NCBI GenBank assembly: GCA_040508545.1
Contig: JBEVMR010000076.1
Location: 1 to 64,000, forward strand
From: VRUE01 sp040508545
GTDB taxonomy: Bacteria > Actinomycetota > Thermoleophilia > Solirubrobacterales > 70-9
Reading direction: 5' to 3'
Length of the DNA: 64,000 nucleotides
Each line of letters begins with the position of its first letter. The stretch's first letter is position 1. A program made the position numbers and the translations under genes. Below the pieces are notes generated by a model. It saw nothing but the letters and a program-made list of their open reading frames with translations. It was not told where the DNA came from and searched no databases. This document shows positions 1 through 8,990 of this stretch, in pieces.

Positions 1-186
1 GGCGTCGCCGCGAACACGCTGCTCCGCGAGCGCGTCGCGGCGCTGTGCCGGGAGCGCGGCTTGCGCCTGAAGCTGCTGCCGCTCGAGCTCTGCACCGACA
101 ACGCGGCGATGATCGGTTCCGCCGCCCGGTTCGCCGAGCCGATCGCCTACCCCGGCTACCTCGACCTCGACGCGGCTGCGCGCTGA
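1..186 (+). CDS. tsaD: TsaD C-terminus (tRNA N6-threonylcarbamoyladenosine synthase subunit), partial
   Basis: An open frame runs from base 1 to a TGA at 184-186. It encodes about 61 residues beginning GVAANTLLRE and containing LCTDNAAMIG. These are the conserved C-terminal signatures of the TsaD/Kae1/YgjD family (GGVAxNxxLR and CTDNAAM). TsaD transfers threonylcarbamoyl to A37 of ANN-decoding tRNAs in the cytoplasm. The start lies outside the window. The next gene begins 3 bases after the stop, suggesting co-transcription with the glutaredoxin and rex. Confidence 0.85.
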   Translation, partial: GVAANTLLRERVAALCRERGLRLKLLPLELCTDNAAMIGSAARFAEPIAYPGYLDLDAAAR

Positions 187-189
187 TCC

Positions 190-447
190 TTGAGTGCCGG
201 CGACGTCGTCACGCTGTACGGCCGGGCCGGCTGTCACCTCTGCTTCGAAGCCCGGGTGCGGCTCGAGGAGATGCGCGCCGCCGGCGCCGGTTTCGAGCTT
301 CGCGAGGTCGACATCGAGAGCGATCCGGAGCTGCATCGGCGGATGCTCGAGCTGATCCCGGTGGTCGAGGTCAACGGCGTCCGCGTCAGCGAGCTGATCC
401 TCGACGCCGACGCCGTCAGGTCCCGGCTCGATACCTTTCCCGGGTGA
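190..447 (+). CDS. Glutaredoxin-like thiol-redox protein
   Basis: This 85-residue protein has a thioredoxin-fold start (VVTLYGRAGCHLC) with a CxxC active site at Cys15/Cys18, followed by the beta-alpha-beta pattern and VVEVNGVRVSE, which resembles the cis-Pro region of small glutaredoxin-like proteins (DUF836 type). It probably reduces disulfides in the cytoplasm. TTG at 190 is the only reasonable in-frame start and lies 3 bases after the tsaD stop. The stop codon overlaps the rex GTG start (GTGA). The glutaredoxin-rex pairing is a familiar actinobacterial arrangement. Its electron donor is unknown. Confidence 0.8.
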   Translation: MSAGDVVTLYGRAGCHLCFEARVRLEEMRAAGAGFELREVDIESDPELHRRMLELIPVVEVNGVRVSELILDADAVRSRLDTFPG

Positions 448-1121
448 GCGCGCGGCGCACAACAGATCCGCCTGCCGCGGGCTCGGCTCGCAACGGGCAC
501 GGCTCCGACCGGCTTTCGCTCGGCGTCGCGGCCCGGCTCGCCCGCTTCCTGCAGGTGCTGATCCAGGCCCGGAAGATGGGGCGGGAGACGATCTCCTCCC
601 AGGAGCTCTCCGAGTACACCCACATCAACCCGACGCAGATCCGCCGCGACCTCTCCGGCTTCGGGAAGTTCGGCAAGCGCGGCGTCGGCTACGGGGTCGA
701 CTCGCTCGTCGCCGAGATCCGCAAGATCCTCCAGACCTCCGGTCAGCACAACATCGCTCTGTTCGGCGCCGGCAACCTCGGGCAGGCGATCGCCAGCTCC
801 GACATCTTCGCCGACCACGGTTTCGAGGTCGTCGCCATGTTCGACATCGACCCCGAGGTCGTCGGCAGCGAGGTCGGCAGCCTGCAGGTGCGCGACTTCG
901 GCGAGCTCGAGGCGGTCGTCTCCGAGCAGGAGATCGTCGTCGGCGTCCTCGCCGTCCCGGCCGCTTCGGCGCAGGCCGTCGCCGATCGCCTGGTCGAGGC
1001 CGGGGTGAAGATCATCTTCAACTACTCCGAGCAGCTGCTGCAGGTGCCGCCAGAGGTGACGGTGCATACCTCCAGCCCGGCCGTCGACCTGCTCTACGCG
1101 CTCTACTTCTATCTGACCTAG
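444..1121 (+). CDS. rex: Rex, NADH/NAD+-sensing transcriptional repressor
   Basis: 225 residues from GTG at 444. An open frame extends upstream, but that stretch is the glutaredoxin region in another frame, and the GTGA overlap supports this start. The N-terminal winged helix (about residues 25-85) contains the Rex-type segment THINPTQIRRDLSGFGKFG. A Rossmann domain follows, with GAGNLG at about 108-113. The C-terminus ends LLYALYFYLT, the usual domain-swapped helix. Rex represses respiratory and redox genes and leaves DNA when NADH rises. The next gene is a glutamate-cysteine ligase, not the hemACD genes that often follow rex. Confidence 0.95.
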   Translation: MSARRTTDPPAAGSARNGHGSDRLSLGVAARLARFLQVLIQARKMGRETISSQELSEYTHINPTQIRRDLSGFGKFGKRGVGYGVDSLVAEIRKILQTSGQHNIALFGAGNLGQAIASSDIFADHGFEVVAMFDIDPEVVGSEVGSLQVRDFGELEAVVSEQEIVVGVLAVPAASAQAVADRLVEAGVKIIFNYSEQLLQVPPEVTVHTSSPAVDLLYALYFYLT

Positions 1122-1136
1122 AAGGACGCTGGGCCC

Positions 1137-2294
1137 TTGTCCATGGACCTCGACCGGGCTCGGGAGCGATTCGAGTCATCCACCGACTTCACGATCGGGC
1201 TCGAGGAGGAGTTCGCGATCCTCGATCCAGCCACGCTGGAGCTGGAGCACCGCTTCGAGGACCTTTACGCCGCCTGTCAGAAGGACGAGGTGCTGGCGGA
1301 GTCGGCCGCCGGCGAGCTGATCGCCTCCGAGATCGAGATCCGCTCCGGACGGTCCGAGACCTTCGCGGCGGCGATGGAGGCGCAGCGTGAGCGGCGCACT
1401 CGCCTCTTCGGCCTCGCCGACGGCATGGGCCTCGGCTTGGCGGCAACGGGAACGCACCCCTGGGCGAACTACCTCGACCAGCGGATCATCGACACGCCCC
1501 ACTACAACCGCCTGCGGCACGAACTTGGCTGGGTCGCGCAGCGCAACAACACCTGGAGCCTGCACGTCCACATGGGCGTGCGCGGCGCCGACCGGGCAAT
1601 CGCGGTTTGCGACTGGATGCGCGAGCTGCTGCCGCTGCTGCTCGCCGCCTCTGCCAACTCACCCTTCCTCGATCGCCGCGACACCGGCCTGCACACGGTC
1701 CGCACCGAGATCTTCACCCGCACCTTCCCCCGCTGTGGTGTTCCCAGCCCGTTCGTCGATTGGGACAGCTACGCCGAGTTCGTCGCGATGCTGGAGCGCA
1801 CCGGCAGCGCCGTCGAGTCCACGCAGCTCTGGTGGAGCGTCCGGCCCCACCACGCCTTCGGCACGGTCGAGGTGCGGATCTGCGACGCGCAGACGCGGGG
1901 GGAGGAGTCCTTCGGGCTGGCGGCGCTGATCGCCGCCTGTATCGCCCAGACCGCACTCGACTACGACGAGCGCGGCTACGAGGGCGCCGGCGCGCCGCTG
2001 CGCGACCGCGAGGTCGAGGAGAACCTCTGGCGGGCGATCCGCCACGGCATGGGCGGCAAGCTGATCGACTTCCGCCGCGGCGAGGAGGTCGAGGCGCGGG
2101 CGGTGCTCGACGAGGTGCTCGAGTGGACCCGGCCGGCACGCTCGGCCCTCGGCATCGAGCCTCAGCTGCCGGAGCGCAACGGCGCCCAGCGGGCACGCGA
2201 GGCGCTCGACGCGGGTGTCGCAATAGAAGACATCTACCGCGACGCAGTCCGCGAGACCCACCGCACCTACAGCGCTGCTGCCCAGGCCGCCTAA
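1137..2294 (+). CDS. YbdK-type carboxylate-amine ligase (glutamate-cysteine ligase family 2)
   Basis: 385 residues. The N-terminus TIGLEEEFAILDPAT is the GCS2 (YbdK) signature. An internal ELIASEIEIRSG and the NNTWSLHVHMGV segment with its His residues fit the ATP-dependent carboxylate-amine ligase fold. The family makes gamma-glutamylcysteine or related gamma-glutamyl amides from ATP, glutamate and an amine or thiol. The exact substrate cannot be read from the sequence. TTG at 1137 is 9 bases after AAGGAC; an in-frame ATG at 1143 is an alternative. Its place after glutaredoxin and rex suggests a role in thiol redox balance. Confidence 0.85.
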   Translation: MSMDLDRARERFESSTDFTIGLEEEFAILDPATLELEHRFEDLYAACQKDEVLAESAAGELIASEIEIRSGRSETFAAAMEAQRERRTRLFGLADGMGLGLAATGTHPWANYLDQRIIDTPHYNRLRHELGWVAQRNNTWSLHVHMGVRGADRAIAVCDWMRELLPLLLAASANSPFLDRRDTGLHTVRTEIFTRTFPRCGVPSPFVDWDSYAEFVAMLERTGSAVESTQLWWSVRPHHAFGTVEVRICDAQTRGEESFGLAALIAACIAQTALDYDERGYEGAGAPLRDREVEENLWRAIRHGMGGKLIDFRRGEEVEARAVLDEVLEWTRPARSALGIEPQLPERNGAQRAREALDAGVAIEDIYRDAVRETHRTYSAAAQAA

Positions 2295-2367
2295 AGGGCC
2301 TGAACACGCGGTATCCGCGGCCCCTTATAGACTCCCGCGCCGCTAAAACCAGCCGGAGGAACCCAAC

Positions 2368-4455
2368 TTGACCAGCTTCTTGACCGACTACGGAGTCGTC
2401 GTTGCGCTCGTATGCGCAGGGGCGGCAGTTCTCTACGGATTGATCATCACGCAGCGCCTGCTCGCGAAGTCGCCGGGCAACGACCGCATGCAGGAAATCT
2501 CAGGCGCGGTGCAGGAAGGCGCTCAGGCCTACCTCAACCGCCAGTACACGATCATCGCCGCTGTTGCGGTGCCGATTGCCGTTGTGCTCTGGCTCCTGCA
2601 GGACTACCAAACTGCGATCGGCTTCGTGATCGGCGGCGTCCTTTCGGGCGCGACCGGGTTCATCGGGATGAATCTCTCGGTGCGCGCCAACGCCCGCGTC
2701 GCCGAGGCGGCGCGTGGTGGCGTTCCCCCGGCGCTTGACGTCGCCTTCAAGGGCGGCTCGGTGACCGGTCTGCTCGTCGTCGGCTTGGCGCTGCTCGGGG
2801 TCGCCGGCTACTTCGGCATCCTCGTTCTCACCGGCAGCAGCGACAAGCACGCAGTCGATGCCCTCGTCGGCCTCGGCTTCGGCGGCTCGCTGATCTCGGT
2901 CTTCGCCCGGCTGGGCGGCGGCATCTTCACCAAGGCCGCCGACGTCGGCGCCGATCTGGTCGGCAAGGTCGAGGCGGGGATCCCCGAGGACGACCCCCGC
3001 AACCCGGCAGTGATCGCCGACAACGTCGGCGACAACGTCGGCGACTGCGCTGGCATGGCTGCGGATCTTTTCGAGACCTACGCGGTCACCACGGTTGCGG
3101 TCATGCTGCTCGGCGTCCTCACCTTCACCGGCGCTGGCGGCGAATTCATCCGCGAGGTCGCGCTGTACCCATTGGTGATCGGCGGTGTCGCGATCATCGC
3201 CTCGATCATCGGGGCCCTTTTGGTGCGGACCAAAACCGATCGGGTCGAGGGAGCTCTCTACACCGGTGTGATCGCCGCCGGGATCCTCTCGATCGCGGCC
3301 TTCTACCCGATCACCGACTGGATGATGAGCGATCCAGTGCGTCTCGGCCTCAGCACCGCCGCCGACGCGGTGACCGTCACCGACCTATGGCTCTGCGCAG
3401 TGATCGGCGTCGCCGTGACGGCGCTACTTTTTGTCATCACGGAATTTTATACCGCGACTCGCTTCTACCCGGTCAAGTCGATCGCCAAGGCGTCGGAGAC
3501 CGGCCACGCGACCAACATCATCCAAGGGTTGGCGCAGGGCTTCCAGTCGACCGCGGCGCCGGCGCTGGTCATCGCCCTTGCGATCCTCGCCGCCAACGAC
3601 CTGGCGGGCATCTACGGCATCGGTATCGCCGTGATGGCGCAGCTCTCACTCTGCGGCTTGATCGTTGCCCTCGACGCCTTCGGGCCGATCACCGACAATG
3701 CCGGCGGCATCGCCGAGATGGCCGATCTGCCCGAGGAGGTGCGCGCGGTCACCGATCCGCTCGATGCGGTCGGCAATACGACCAAGGCGGTCACCAAGGG
3801 TTACGCGATTGGCTCCGCCGCGCTGGCTGCACTGGTCCTGTTCGCAGCCTTCAAGAGCGAATTGGCCGAGGAGGCGCCAACCGGGTTCGATCTAAACGCC
3901 CTCTTCAACCTCAGCAGCCCTGATGTGCTGATCGGGTTGATCATCGGCGGCATGATGGTCTACCTCTTCGCCGCGTTCGCGATCGAGGCGGTCGGCCGTG
4001 CCGGCGGTCAGGTCGTCGAACAGGTGCGCGAGCAGTTCCGCGAGCATCCCGGGATCATGGAGGGGACCGAAAAACCCGACTACGGGAAAACGGTCAGCAT
4101 CGTCACCTTGGCGGCGCAGAAAGAGATGATCCTGCCCGCCTTGATCCCGATTGCGGTTCCGATCGTCGTCGGCTTGCTCAGCGTCAACGCGCTCGGCGGC
4201 CTCCTGATCGGCGTCATCGTCGTTGGCCTCTTCGCCGCGATCTCGATGACCGCCGGCGGCGGTGCCTGGGACAACGCGAAGAAGCTGATCGAGGACGGCG
4301 CCCACGGTGGCAAAGGGTCTCCGGCCCACGAAGCCTCAGTCACCGGCGACACCGTCGGCGATCCCTACAAGGACACGGCTGGGCCGGCGATCAACCCGAT
4401 GATCAAGGTGGCGAACATCGTTGCCATCCTGATCATCCCGATCGTTCACTTCTAG
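2368..4455 (+). CDS. hppA: Membrane-bound H+-translocating pyrophosphatase, K+-independent type
   Basis: 695 residues with about 16 membrane segments, the normal length for the family. It hydrolyses pyrophosphate to pump protons (or Na+) out of the cytoplasm. The substrate loop GIPEDDPRNPAVIADNVG and the following DNVGDCAGMAADLFETY lie near residues 200-235. The second Asp-rich loop (DNAKKLIEDG) is near 635. The determinant motif reads GNTTKAVTKG, with Lys473 where K+-dependent enzymes have Ala, so this should be the K+-independent, H+-pumping class. TTG at 2368 follows GGAGGA by about 10 bases. A strong hairpin follows the stop. Confidence 0.95.
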   Translation: MTSFLTDYGVVVALVCAGAAVLYGLIITQRLLAKSPGNDRMQEISGAVQEGAQAYLNRQYTIIAAVAVPIAVVLWLLQDYQTAIGFVIGGVLSGATGFIGMNLSVRANARVAEAARGGVPPALDVAFKGGSVTGLLVVGLALLGVAGYFGILVLTGSSDKHAVDALVGLGFGGSLISVFARLGGGIFTKAADVGADLVGKVEAGIPEDDPRNPAVIADNVGDNVGDCAGMAADLFETYAVTTVAVMLLGVLTFTGAGGEFIREVALYPLVIGGVAIIASIIGALLVRTKTDRVEGALYTGVIAAGILSIAAFYPITDWMMSDPVRLGLSTAADAVTVTDLWLCAVIGVAVTALLFVITEFYTATRFYPVKSIAKASETGHATNIIQGLAQGFQSTAAPALVIALAILAANDLAGIYGIGIAVMAQLSLCGLIVALDAFGPITDNAGGIAEMADLPEEVRAVTDPLDAVGNTTKAVTKGYAIGSAALAALVLFAAFKSELAEEAPTGFDLNALFNLSSPDVLIGLIIGGMMVYLFAAFAIEAVGRAGGQVVEQVREQFREHPGIMEGTEKPDYGKTVSIVTLAAQKEMILPALIPIAVPIVVGLLSVNALGGLLIGVIVVGLFAAISMTAGGGAWDNAKKLIEDGAHGGKGSPAHEASVTGDTVGDPYKDTAGPAINPMIKVANIVAILIIPIVHF

Positions 4456-4467
4456 GAATTCGGCAGG

Positions 4468-4490
4468 GGGAGGGGCAGGGTGCCCCTCCC
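4468..4490. terminator. Hairpin after hppA
   Basis: GGGAGGGGCA and TGCCCCTCCC form a perfect 10-bp stem with a 3-base loop, 12 bases after the hppA stop. There is no clear T-run. An inverted copy of 15 bases of this sequence (4468-4482) lies at 4578-4592, inside the longest reading of the next gene. Confidence 0.7.
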
Positions 4491-4532
4491 GCCTTGCTGG
4501 GTTTTCCGCCAGGAACGACTTAGGCTGTCCGC

Positions 4533-5870
4533 GTGAGTAGGTGGGGCGGAAAAGAGGACGCCGCTGCGCGGGAGGGACACCCTGCCCCTCCCTGGCGAGC
4601 GCTCGAGGTGGGACGGTCGTGGCTCGGGATGGCGGTTGGGTTTGCTGTGGTTCTTTTGCTTGTGTCGGCTCCGGGCGCCTGGGCGGCTCCTCCGGCCAAT
4701 GACAACTTCGCCGATGCGGAGGACCTCGGGGCTGGTTTTCCCGTTGTGACCGAGACTTGGAGCAACGTCGACGCCACGGAGGAGGTCGGTGAGCCCTATG
4801 ACGTGTTCACTGCAGGGCACTCGGTCTGGTTCCGGTGGGAAGCCACGAGTGACGACGTGGTCACGATCGATACCTGCCAAAGCGAATTTGCCACCAGCCT
4901 GGTGGTTTTCACGGGCGCCAGTCCCGATGCACTGACGAAGGTTGGGGAAGACGGTCTCACCAACGGTCGTAACTGCCCTGCTGCGGGTGGGGTGACGTTC
5001 AGGCCGGTCGCTGGAACGACCTACTCGATCATGGTCGATGGTGACGCCTTTTACCTTCCTGAAGGTAAACCTCCTCTCACCAAGGGATCGTTCGAACTGA
5101 AGGTCGAGAAAACTCCGCAACCGCCGAATGACGACTTCGATCAGGCAATGCCGCTGGCAGCGTCGGTGACGGCCATGTCGCCGGGGGATTTCTTCCAGAT
5201 CGCTTGGGCGGACAGCTACAACTGGGAAGCCACCAAGGAGGCCGGCGAGCCCAGTCATGGAGGCGACCTAGGCGGGGCCTCGGCCTGGTACACGTGGACT
5301 GCCCCCGTATCGGGGAGAGCCGACCTGAGCGCATGTTCGTCCTTTGACTTCCGGCTGGGCGTGTACAGAGGAAACTCGGTCAATGCACTGGTACCGGTTG
5401 CAGTCGAGAGTAGACCTGCTCCCTGCTCTCTCTACTTCCCTGCTGTTGCTGGAACGATGTATCGGATAGCGGTCGACGGTCGCTTCGACCCAGGGGCAGG
5501 GCGGCCCAAGATGGGCAGTCACAGGGTCGAAGTCACGATCGGGTCGAAATCGCAGGCGCCCGCGGCCAACCCCTCCGTCGAACCCGACACGAAACCGCCT
5601 AACACGAGGATCTCGAAGCGCGTGTTCAGGCGGATGCCGCCGACCTGGATCTTCAGCTTCAGCTCCAACGAGCCAGGGTCGACCTTCGAGTGCAAACTCG
5701 ACAAACGGCCGTTCAAGAAATGCCGGTCGTCGAAGACGTTCAAACGTCCGAGGCCCGGTCGTCACGCCCTCCGCGTCCGCGCGATCGATCCGAGCGGCAA
5801 TGTCGACCTCTCGCCCGCCGTGGCCCATTTCGAAGTTGAGCCTTCGCCGCCGCGCCGCGGTCGGCGCTGA
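4533..5870 (+). CDS. Secreted surface protein, duplicated beta domain plus Thermoleophilia-type C-terminal module
   Basis: 445 residues from GTG 4533. A hydrophobic signal (GFAVVLLLVSAPGAWA) ends near residue 50. Two related domains follow. Each begins PPxNDxF(A/D)xA, continues to E-x-GEP and a W-x-x-W(T/E)A strand, and ends TY or MYxIxVDG (about residues 51-190 and 192-335), so this looks like an internal duplication of a PPC-like beta sandwich. Residues about 350-440 form an FECKLD...FKKC...GRHALRVRAIDPSGN module, which recurs in the 55750 gene. GTG 4608 or ATG 4629 are more likely starts, because 4578-4592 repeats the upstream terminator. Function is unknown; it is probably cell-surface. 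Confidence 0.75.
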   Translation: MSRWGGKEDAAAREGHPAPPWRALEVGRSWLGMAVGFAVVLLLVSAPGAWAAPPANDNFADAEDLGAGFPVVTETWSNVDATEEVGEPYDVFTAGHSVWFRWEATSDDVVTIDTCQSEFATSLVVFTGASPDALTKVGEDGLTNGRNCPAAGGVTFRPVAGTTYSIMVDGDAFYLPEGKPPLTKGSFELKVEKTPQPPNDDFDQAMPLAASVTAMSPGDFFQIAWADSYNWEATKEAGEPSHGGDLGGASAWYTWTAPVSGRADLSACSSFDFRLGVYRGNSVNALVPVAVESRPAPCSLYFPAVAGTMYRIAVDGRFDPGAGRPKMGSHRVEVTIGSKSQAPAANPSVEPDTKPPNTRISKRVFRRMPPTWIFSFSSNEPGSTFECKLDKRPFKKCRSSKTFKRPRPGRHALRVRAIDPSGNVDLSPAVAHFEVEPSPPRRGRR

Positions 5871-5889
5871 GCGGCTCCGACGCAGGCGC

Positions 5890-5928
5890 GGTTGAGGTTT
5901 GTGTCGCTATGCGGTTCAAACCTCAACC
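5890..5928. repeat. Inverted repeat upstream of the FMN oxidase gene
   Basis: GGTTGAGGTTTG (5890-5901) and CAAACCTCAACC (5917-5928) form a perfect 12-bp stem with a 15-base loop. It sits 19 bases after the previous stop and 24 bases before the next GTG start. There is no T-run, so it may be either a terminator or an operator. Confidence 0.6.
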
Positions 5929-5952
5929 ACGCTTTCGGACTAGGGTCACGGC

Positions 5953-7044
5953 GTGGTCGATGATCTGATCAACGTCGCCGACTTCGAGCGTGTCGCGGCA
6001 GAGAAGCTGGACCCTGGCGTCGCCGGCTACTTCTTCGGCGGGGCCGAGGATGAGCTGACGTTGCGGGAGAACGTCTCCGCTTGGGGGCACTGGCGCTTGC
6101 GGCCGCGGATGCTGGCTGGGCTGAGTGAGTGGAGGACCGGGGTGGAGGTTCTAGGCGCGGAGCTCTCGACGCCGGTCCTGGTCGCCCCGGTCGCCTATCA
6201 GGGCTTGGTCGATCCGGAAGGGGAGGCTGCGATGGCTCGGGCGGCGGCCTCCGCTGGAACGGTGATGTGCCTCTCGACCCTGGCGACGATGCGTCCGGGG
6301 CCCGTCGCCGAGGCGGCGCCCGGGGGCCGGCGCTGGTTCCAGCTCTACTGCTTCCAGGACGAGGGCGTAACCCGCGCTCTGGTCGAGGAGGCGTGTGAGT
6401 GCGGCTACGAGGCGATCGTGGTCACCGTCGATGCGCCGCGGGGCGGCAACCGCGAGCGCGACCGGCAGACCGGGTTCAAGATCCCGGCGGAGCTTGGGGT
6501 GCCCAACGTGGAAGCGGCGCTCGGCTCGGGGCGGGCGATCACGATCGAGGAGACGTTCGAGCTGATGGAGCCCGCCTTGAGCTGGTCCTACCTGGAGGAT
6601 CTCGCCTCGGATTGCCGCGTGCCGGTGCTCGTGAAGGGAGTGCTGACCGCCGAGGATGCGGCGCTTGCCGTCGAGCACGGCGCCGCTGGGGTCGTCGTCT
6701 CCAACCACGGTGGCCGCCAGCTCGACCGCTGCATGTCCACCGCCGAGGCGCTGCCAGATGTAGTCGACGCGGTCGAAGGCCGGGCGCTGGTGCTCGTCGA
6801 CGGCGGCATCCGCCGGGGGGTCGACGCTGCGATTGCGCTGGCGCTTGGCGCGGACGCGGTGCTCGTGGGCCGGCCCGCCCTCTGGGGGCTCGCGGCCGGT
6901 GGCGAGGCGGGGGCCCGCCGGGTGCTCGAGCTGCTGCGCGAGGAGCTCGAGTTGACGCTTGCGCTCTGCGGCTGCGCATCGCCCGGCGGGCTCACGCGCG
7001 CCCACGTGCAGCGGGCACCGGCGGCGTCCGTATATTCGGGCTGA
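5953..7044 (+). CDS. FMN-dependent alpha-hydroxyacid oxidase/dehydrogenase (lactate or glycolate oxidase family)
   Basis: 363 residues, the normal length for this TIM-barrel family, which oxidises 2-hydroxyacids to 2-oxoacids. The catalytic signature SNHGGRQLD is present, with its His and Arg, as is the FMN-binding Lys in VPVLVKGVLTAEDA. VDAPRGGNRERD supplies the substrate-side Arg, and LVDGGIRRGVDAAIALALGA supplies the phosphate-binding region. No membrane anchor is seen, so it should be cytoplasmic. The substrate (lactate, glycolate, mandelate-like) cannot be decided. GTG 5953 is the chosen start. An APC permease gene starts 25 bases downstream. Confidence 0.85.
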   Translation: MVDDLINVADFERVAAEKLDPGVAGYFFGGAEDELTLRENVSAWGHWRLRPRMLAGLSEWRTGVEVLGAELSTPVLVAPVAYQGLVDPEGEAAMARAAASAGTVMCLSTLATMRPGPVAEAAPGGRRWFQLYCFQDEGVTRALVEEACECGYEAIVVTVDAPRGGNRERDRQTGFKIPAELGVPNVEAALGSGRAITIEETFELMEPALSWSYLEDLASDCRVPVLVKGVLTAEDAALAVEHGAAGVVVSNHGGRQLDRCMSTAEALPDVVDAVEGRALVLVDGGIRRGVDAAIALALGADAVLVGRPALWGLAAGGEAGARRVLELLREELELTLALCGCASPGGLTRAHVQRAPAASVYSG

Positions 7045-7069
7045 GTGACCTCTCTCCCCACCTGAATCG

Positions 7070-8968
7070 ATGGCGCAGCGGATCCCCAGAGACGAATCGC
7101 TGAGCCGCGTCCACGGCGTCGGCGCGCTGTTCTCGGCCGCCTACGGCAACGTCGGCTCCTCGATCTACTACGCCCTCGGCGTCACCGCGGCATTTGCCCT
7201 CGGCCTCACCCCGGTTGCCTTCGTCATCTCCGGCCTGATCTTCGCCGCGACCGCTGCCACCTACGCCGAGGCGACGGTGATGTACCCGGAGGCGGGCGGC
7301 TCCTCGAGCTTCGCCCGTCACGCCTTCAACGAGCTGGTCAGCTTCATAGCCGCTTGGGGCCAGATGCTCAACTACACGATCACGGTCGCGATCTCGGCCT
7401 ACTTCGTGCCCCACTACCTCGCTGTCTTCTGGGAGCCGCTGGGCAGCAGCCCCGGCGACGTCATCGCCGGCGCGGCGGTGATCTTCGCCCTGGCGCTGCT
7501 CAACATCCGCGGCTCACAGGAGTCCGCCAAGCTCAACCTCGTCCTCGCGGTCGCCGACCTCGCCACCCAGGTCGTCCTGGTCGGGATCGGCATCGTGCTG
7601 GTGCTCAACCCCGAGATCCTGGTCGACAACGTCCACCTCGGCGTCGCCCCGACCTGGAGCGATTTCGCGCTCGGAATCGCGGTCGGGATGATCGCCTACA
7701 CCGGGATCGAGACGATCTCCAACATGGCCGAGGAGGCGAAGGACGCGGCGCGGACGATCCCGCGCAGCGTCGGCCTCACCGTCGCGGCGGTGCTCGGCCT
7801 CTACCTGCTGATCCCGATCGTCGCGCTCTCGGCGATGCCGGTCACCCAAGACGCCGCCGGCAACTACGTGACCGCGCTCGGATCGGAGTTCGCCAACGAT
7901 CCGATCCTGGGCATAGTCGAGAACCTCGGCCTTGGGTCGGGCATGACCGAAGCGCTGCGCTTCTACGTCGGCATCCTCGCCGCCGTGATCCTGCTGATCG
8001 CAACCAACGCGGGCCTGATCGGGGTCTCCCGCCTCACCTACTCGATGGGCCAGCACCGCCAGCTGCCCGAGGCCCTGCGCCAGGTCCACCCGCGCTACCG
8101 CACCCCCTACATCGCGATCCTCGTCTTCTCCGGCATCGCGATGATCACCCTCGTCCCCGGCCAGACCGACTTCCTGGCGACGATGTACTCCTTCGGCGCG
8201 ATGCTCTCCTTCACCATCGCCCACGTCTCCGTGATCCAGCTGCGGCGCCGCCACTCGGCCGACGAGCGCCCTTGGAAACCGCCACTCAACTTCCGTGCCT
8301 TCGGAGTCGAGGTGCCGCTGAGTGCGGTGCTGGGTGGGCTCGGCACCTTCGGCGCCTGGATCGTCGTGATGGCGCTCAACCCGCGCACGCTCGTCGTCGG
8401 CCTCGGCTGGATGGTCTTCGGCATCGCCGTCTACGTCCTCTACCGCCGCAACCAGAAGCTGCCGCTGACCCAGACCGTGAAAGTCGTCACGCCGGAGCCG
8501 CTGGGAGTCGAGGAGATCGAGTACCGCAGCGTCATGGTCGCCTTCGAGGACGACGAGCCGTTCTCCGAGGAGATGGTGGCCACCGCGGTCAAGCTCGCCT
8601 CCAAGCGCCGCCGTGGGATCCACATCCACGCCCTGCTCACCGTTCCCACCAACCTGCCGCTGGGGGCCGAGATGCGCGAGCGGGAAGCCGACGCGCAGAG
8701 CAAGATCGAGCAGGCCAAGCTGATCGGCGGGCAGCGGGTGACCGGGCACGTGGAGCGGGTGCGGCCGGGCCAGGCGGGCTACTCGATCTCCGACGAGGCG
8801 AAGTTGATCAACGCGGCAGCGGTGGTCGTCTGGCTGCGCTACCGCGACGGCAAGCCGCTCTACGACAAGACCCTGCAGACGGTGCTCGGCGAGCGGCCCT
8901 GCCGGGTCATCGTCGTCTCCGAGAAAGGCGCCCGGGGGGGTGCCGAGGTGGCTCCTTCGCTCGCTTAG
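7070..8968 (+). CDS. APC-superfamily permease with C-terminal Usp-like domain
   Basis: 632 residues. The first 450 or so have about 12 membrane segments and the APC start GNVGSSIYYALGVTAAFALG with the helix-1 Gly-Ser motif. An internal IAYTGIETISNMAEEAKDAA matches amino-acid/polyamine permeases. Residues about 490-625 form a soluble alpha/beta domain (SVMVAFEDDEPFSEE...CRVIVVSEK) like universal stress protein A, which often binds ATP. The substrate is unknown. A close paralogue lies at 9164, separated by a small membrane protein, and TrkA proteins follow. The neighbourhood resembles the mycobacterial APC permease-ceoBC arrangement. Confidence 0.85.
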   Translation: MAQRIPRDESLSRVHGVGALFSAAYGNVGSSIYYALGVTAAFALGLTPVAFVISGLIFAATAATYAEATVMYPEAGGSSSFARHAFNELVSFIAAWGQMLNYTITVAISAYFVPHYLAVFWEPLGSSPGDVIAGAAVIFALALLNIRGSQESAKLNLVLAVADLATQVVLVGIGIVLVLNPEILVDNVHLGVAPTWSDFALGIAVGMIAYTGIETISNMAEEAKDAARTIPRSVGLTVAAVLGLYLLIPIVALSAMPVTQDAAGNYVTALGSEFANDPILGIVENLGLGSGMTEALRFYVGILAAVILLIATNAGLIGVSRLTYSMGQHRQLPEALRQVHPRYRTPYIAILVFSGIAMITLVPGQTDFLATMYSFGAMLSFTIAHVSVIQLRRRHSADERPWKPPLNFRAFGVEVPLSAVLGGLGTFGAWIVVMALNPRTLVVGLGWMVFGIAVYVLYRRNQKLPLTQTVKVVTPEPLGVEEIEYRSVMVAFEDDEPFSEEMVATAVKLASKRRRGIHIHALLTVPTNLPLGAEMREREADAQSKIEQAKLIGGQRVTGHVERVRPGQAGYSISDEAKLINAAAVVVWLRYRDGKPLYDKTLQTVLGERPCRVIVVSEKGARGGAEVAPSLA

Positions 8969-8990
8969 GCCCCAGCCTAGAATCGCCCGC

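Noticed and set aside
45..443. Extension of rex upstream to 45
   Set aside because: The added residues are Arg-rich nonsense over tsaD and glutaredoxin; Rex begins at 444 by family length.
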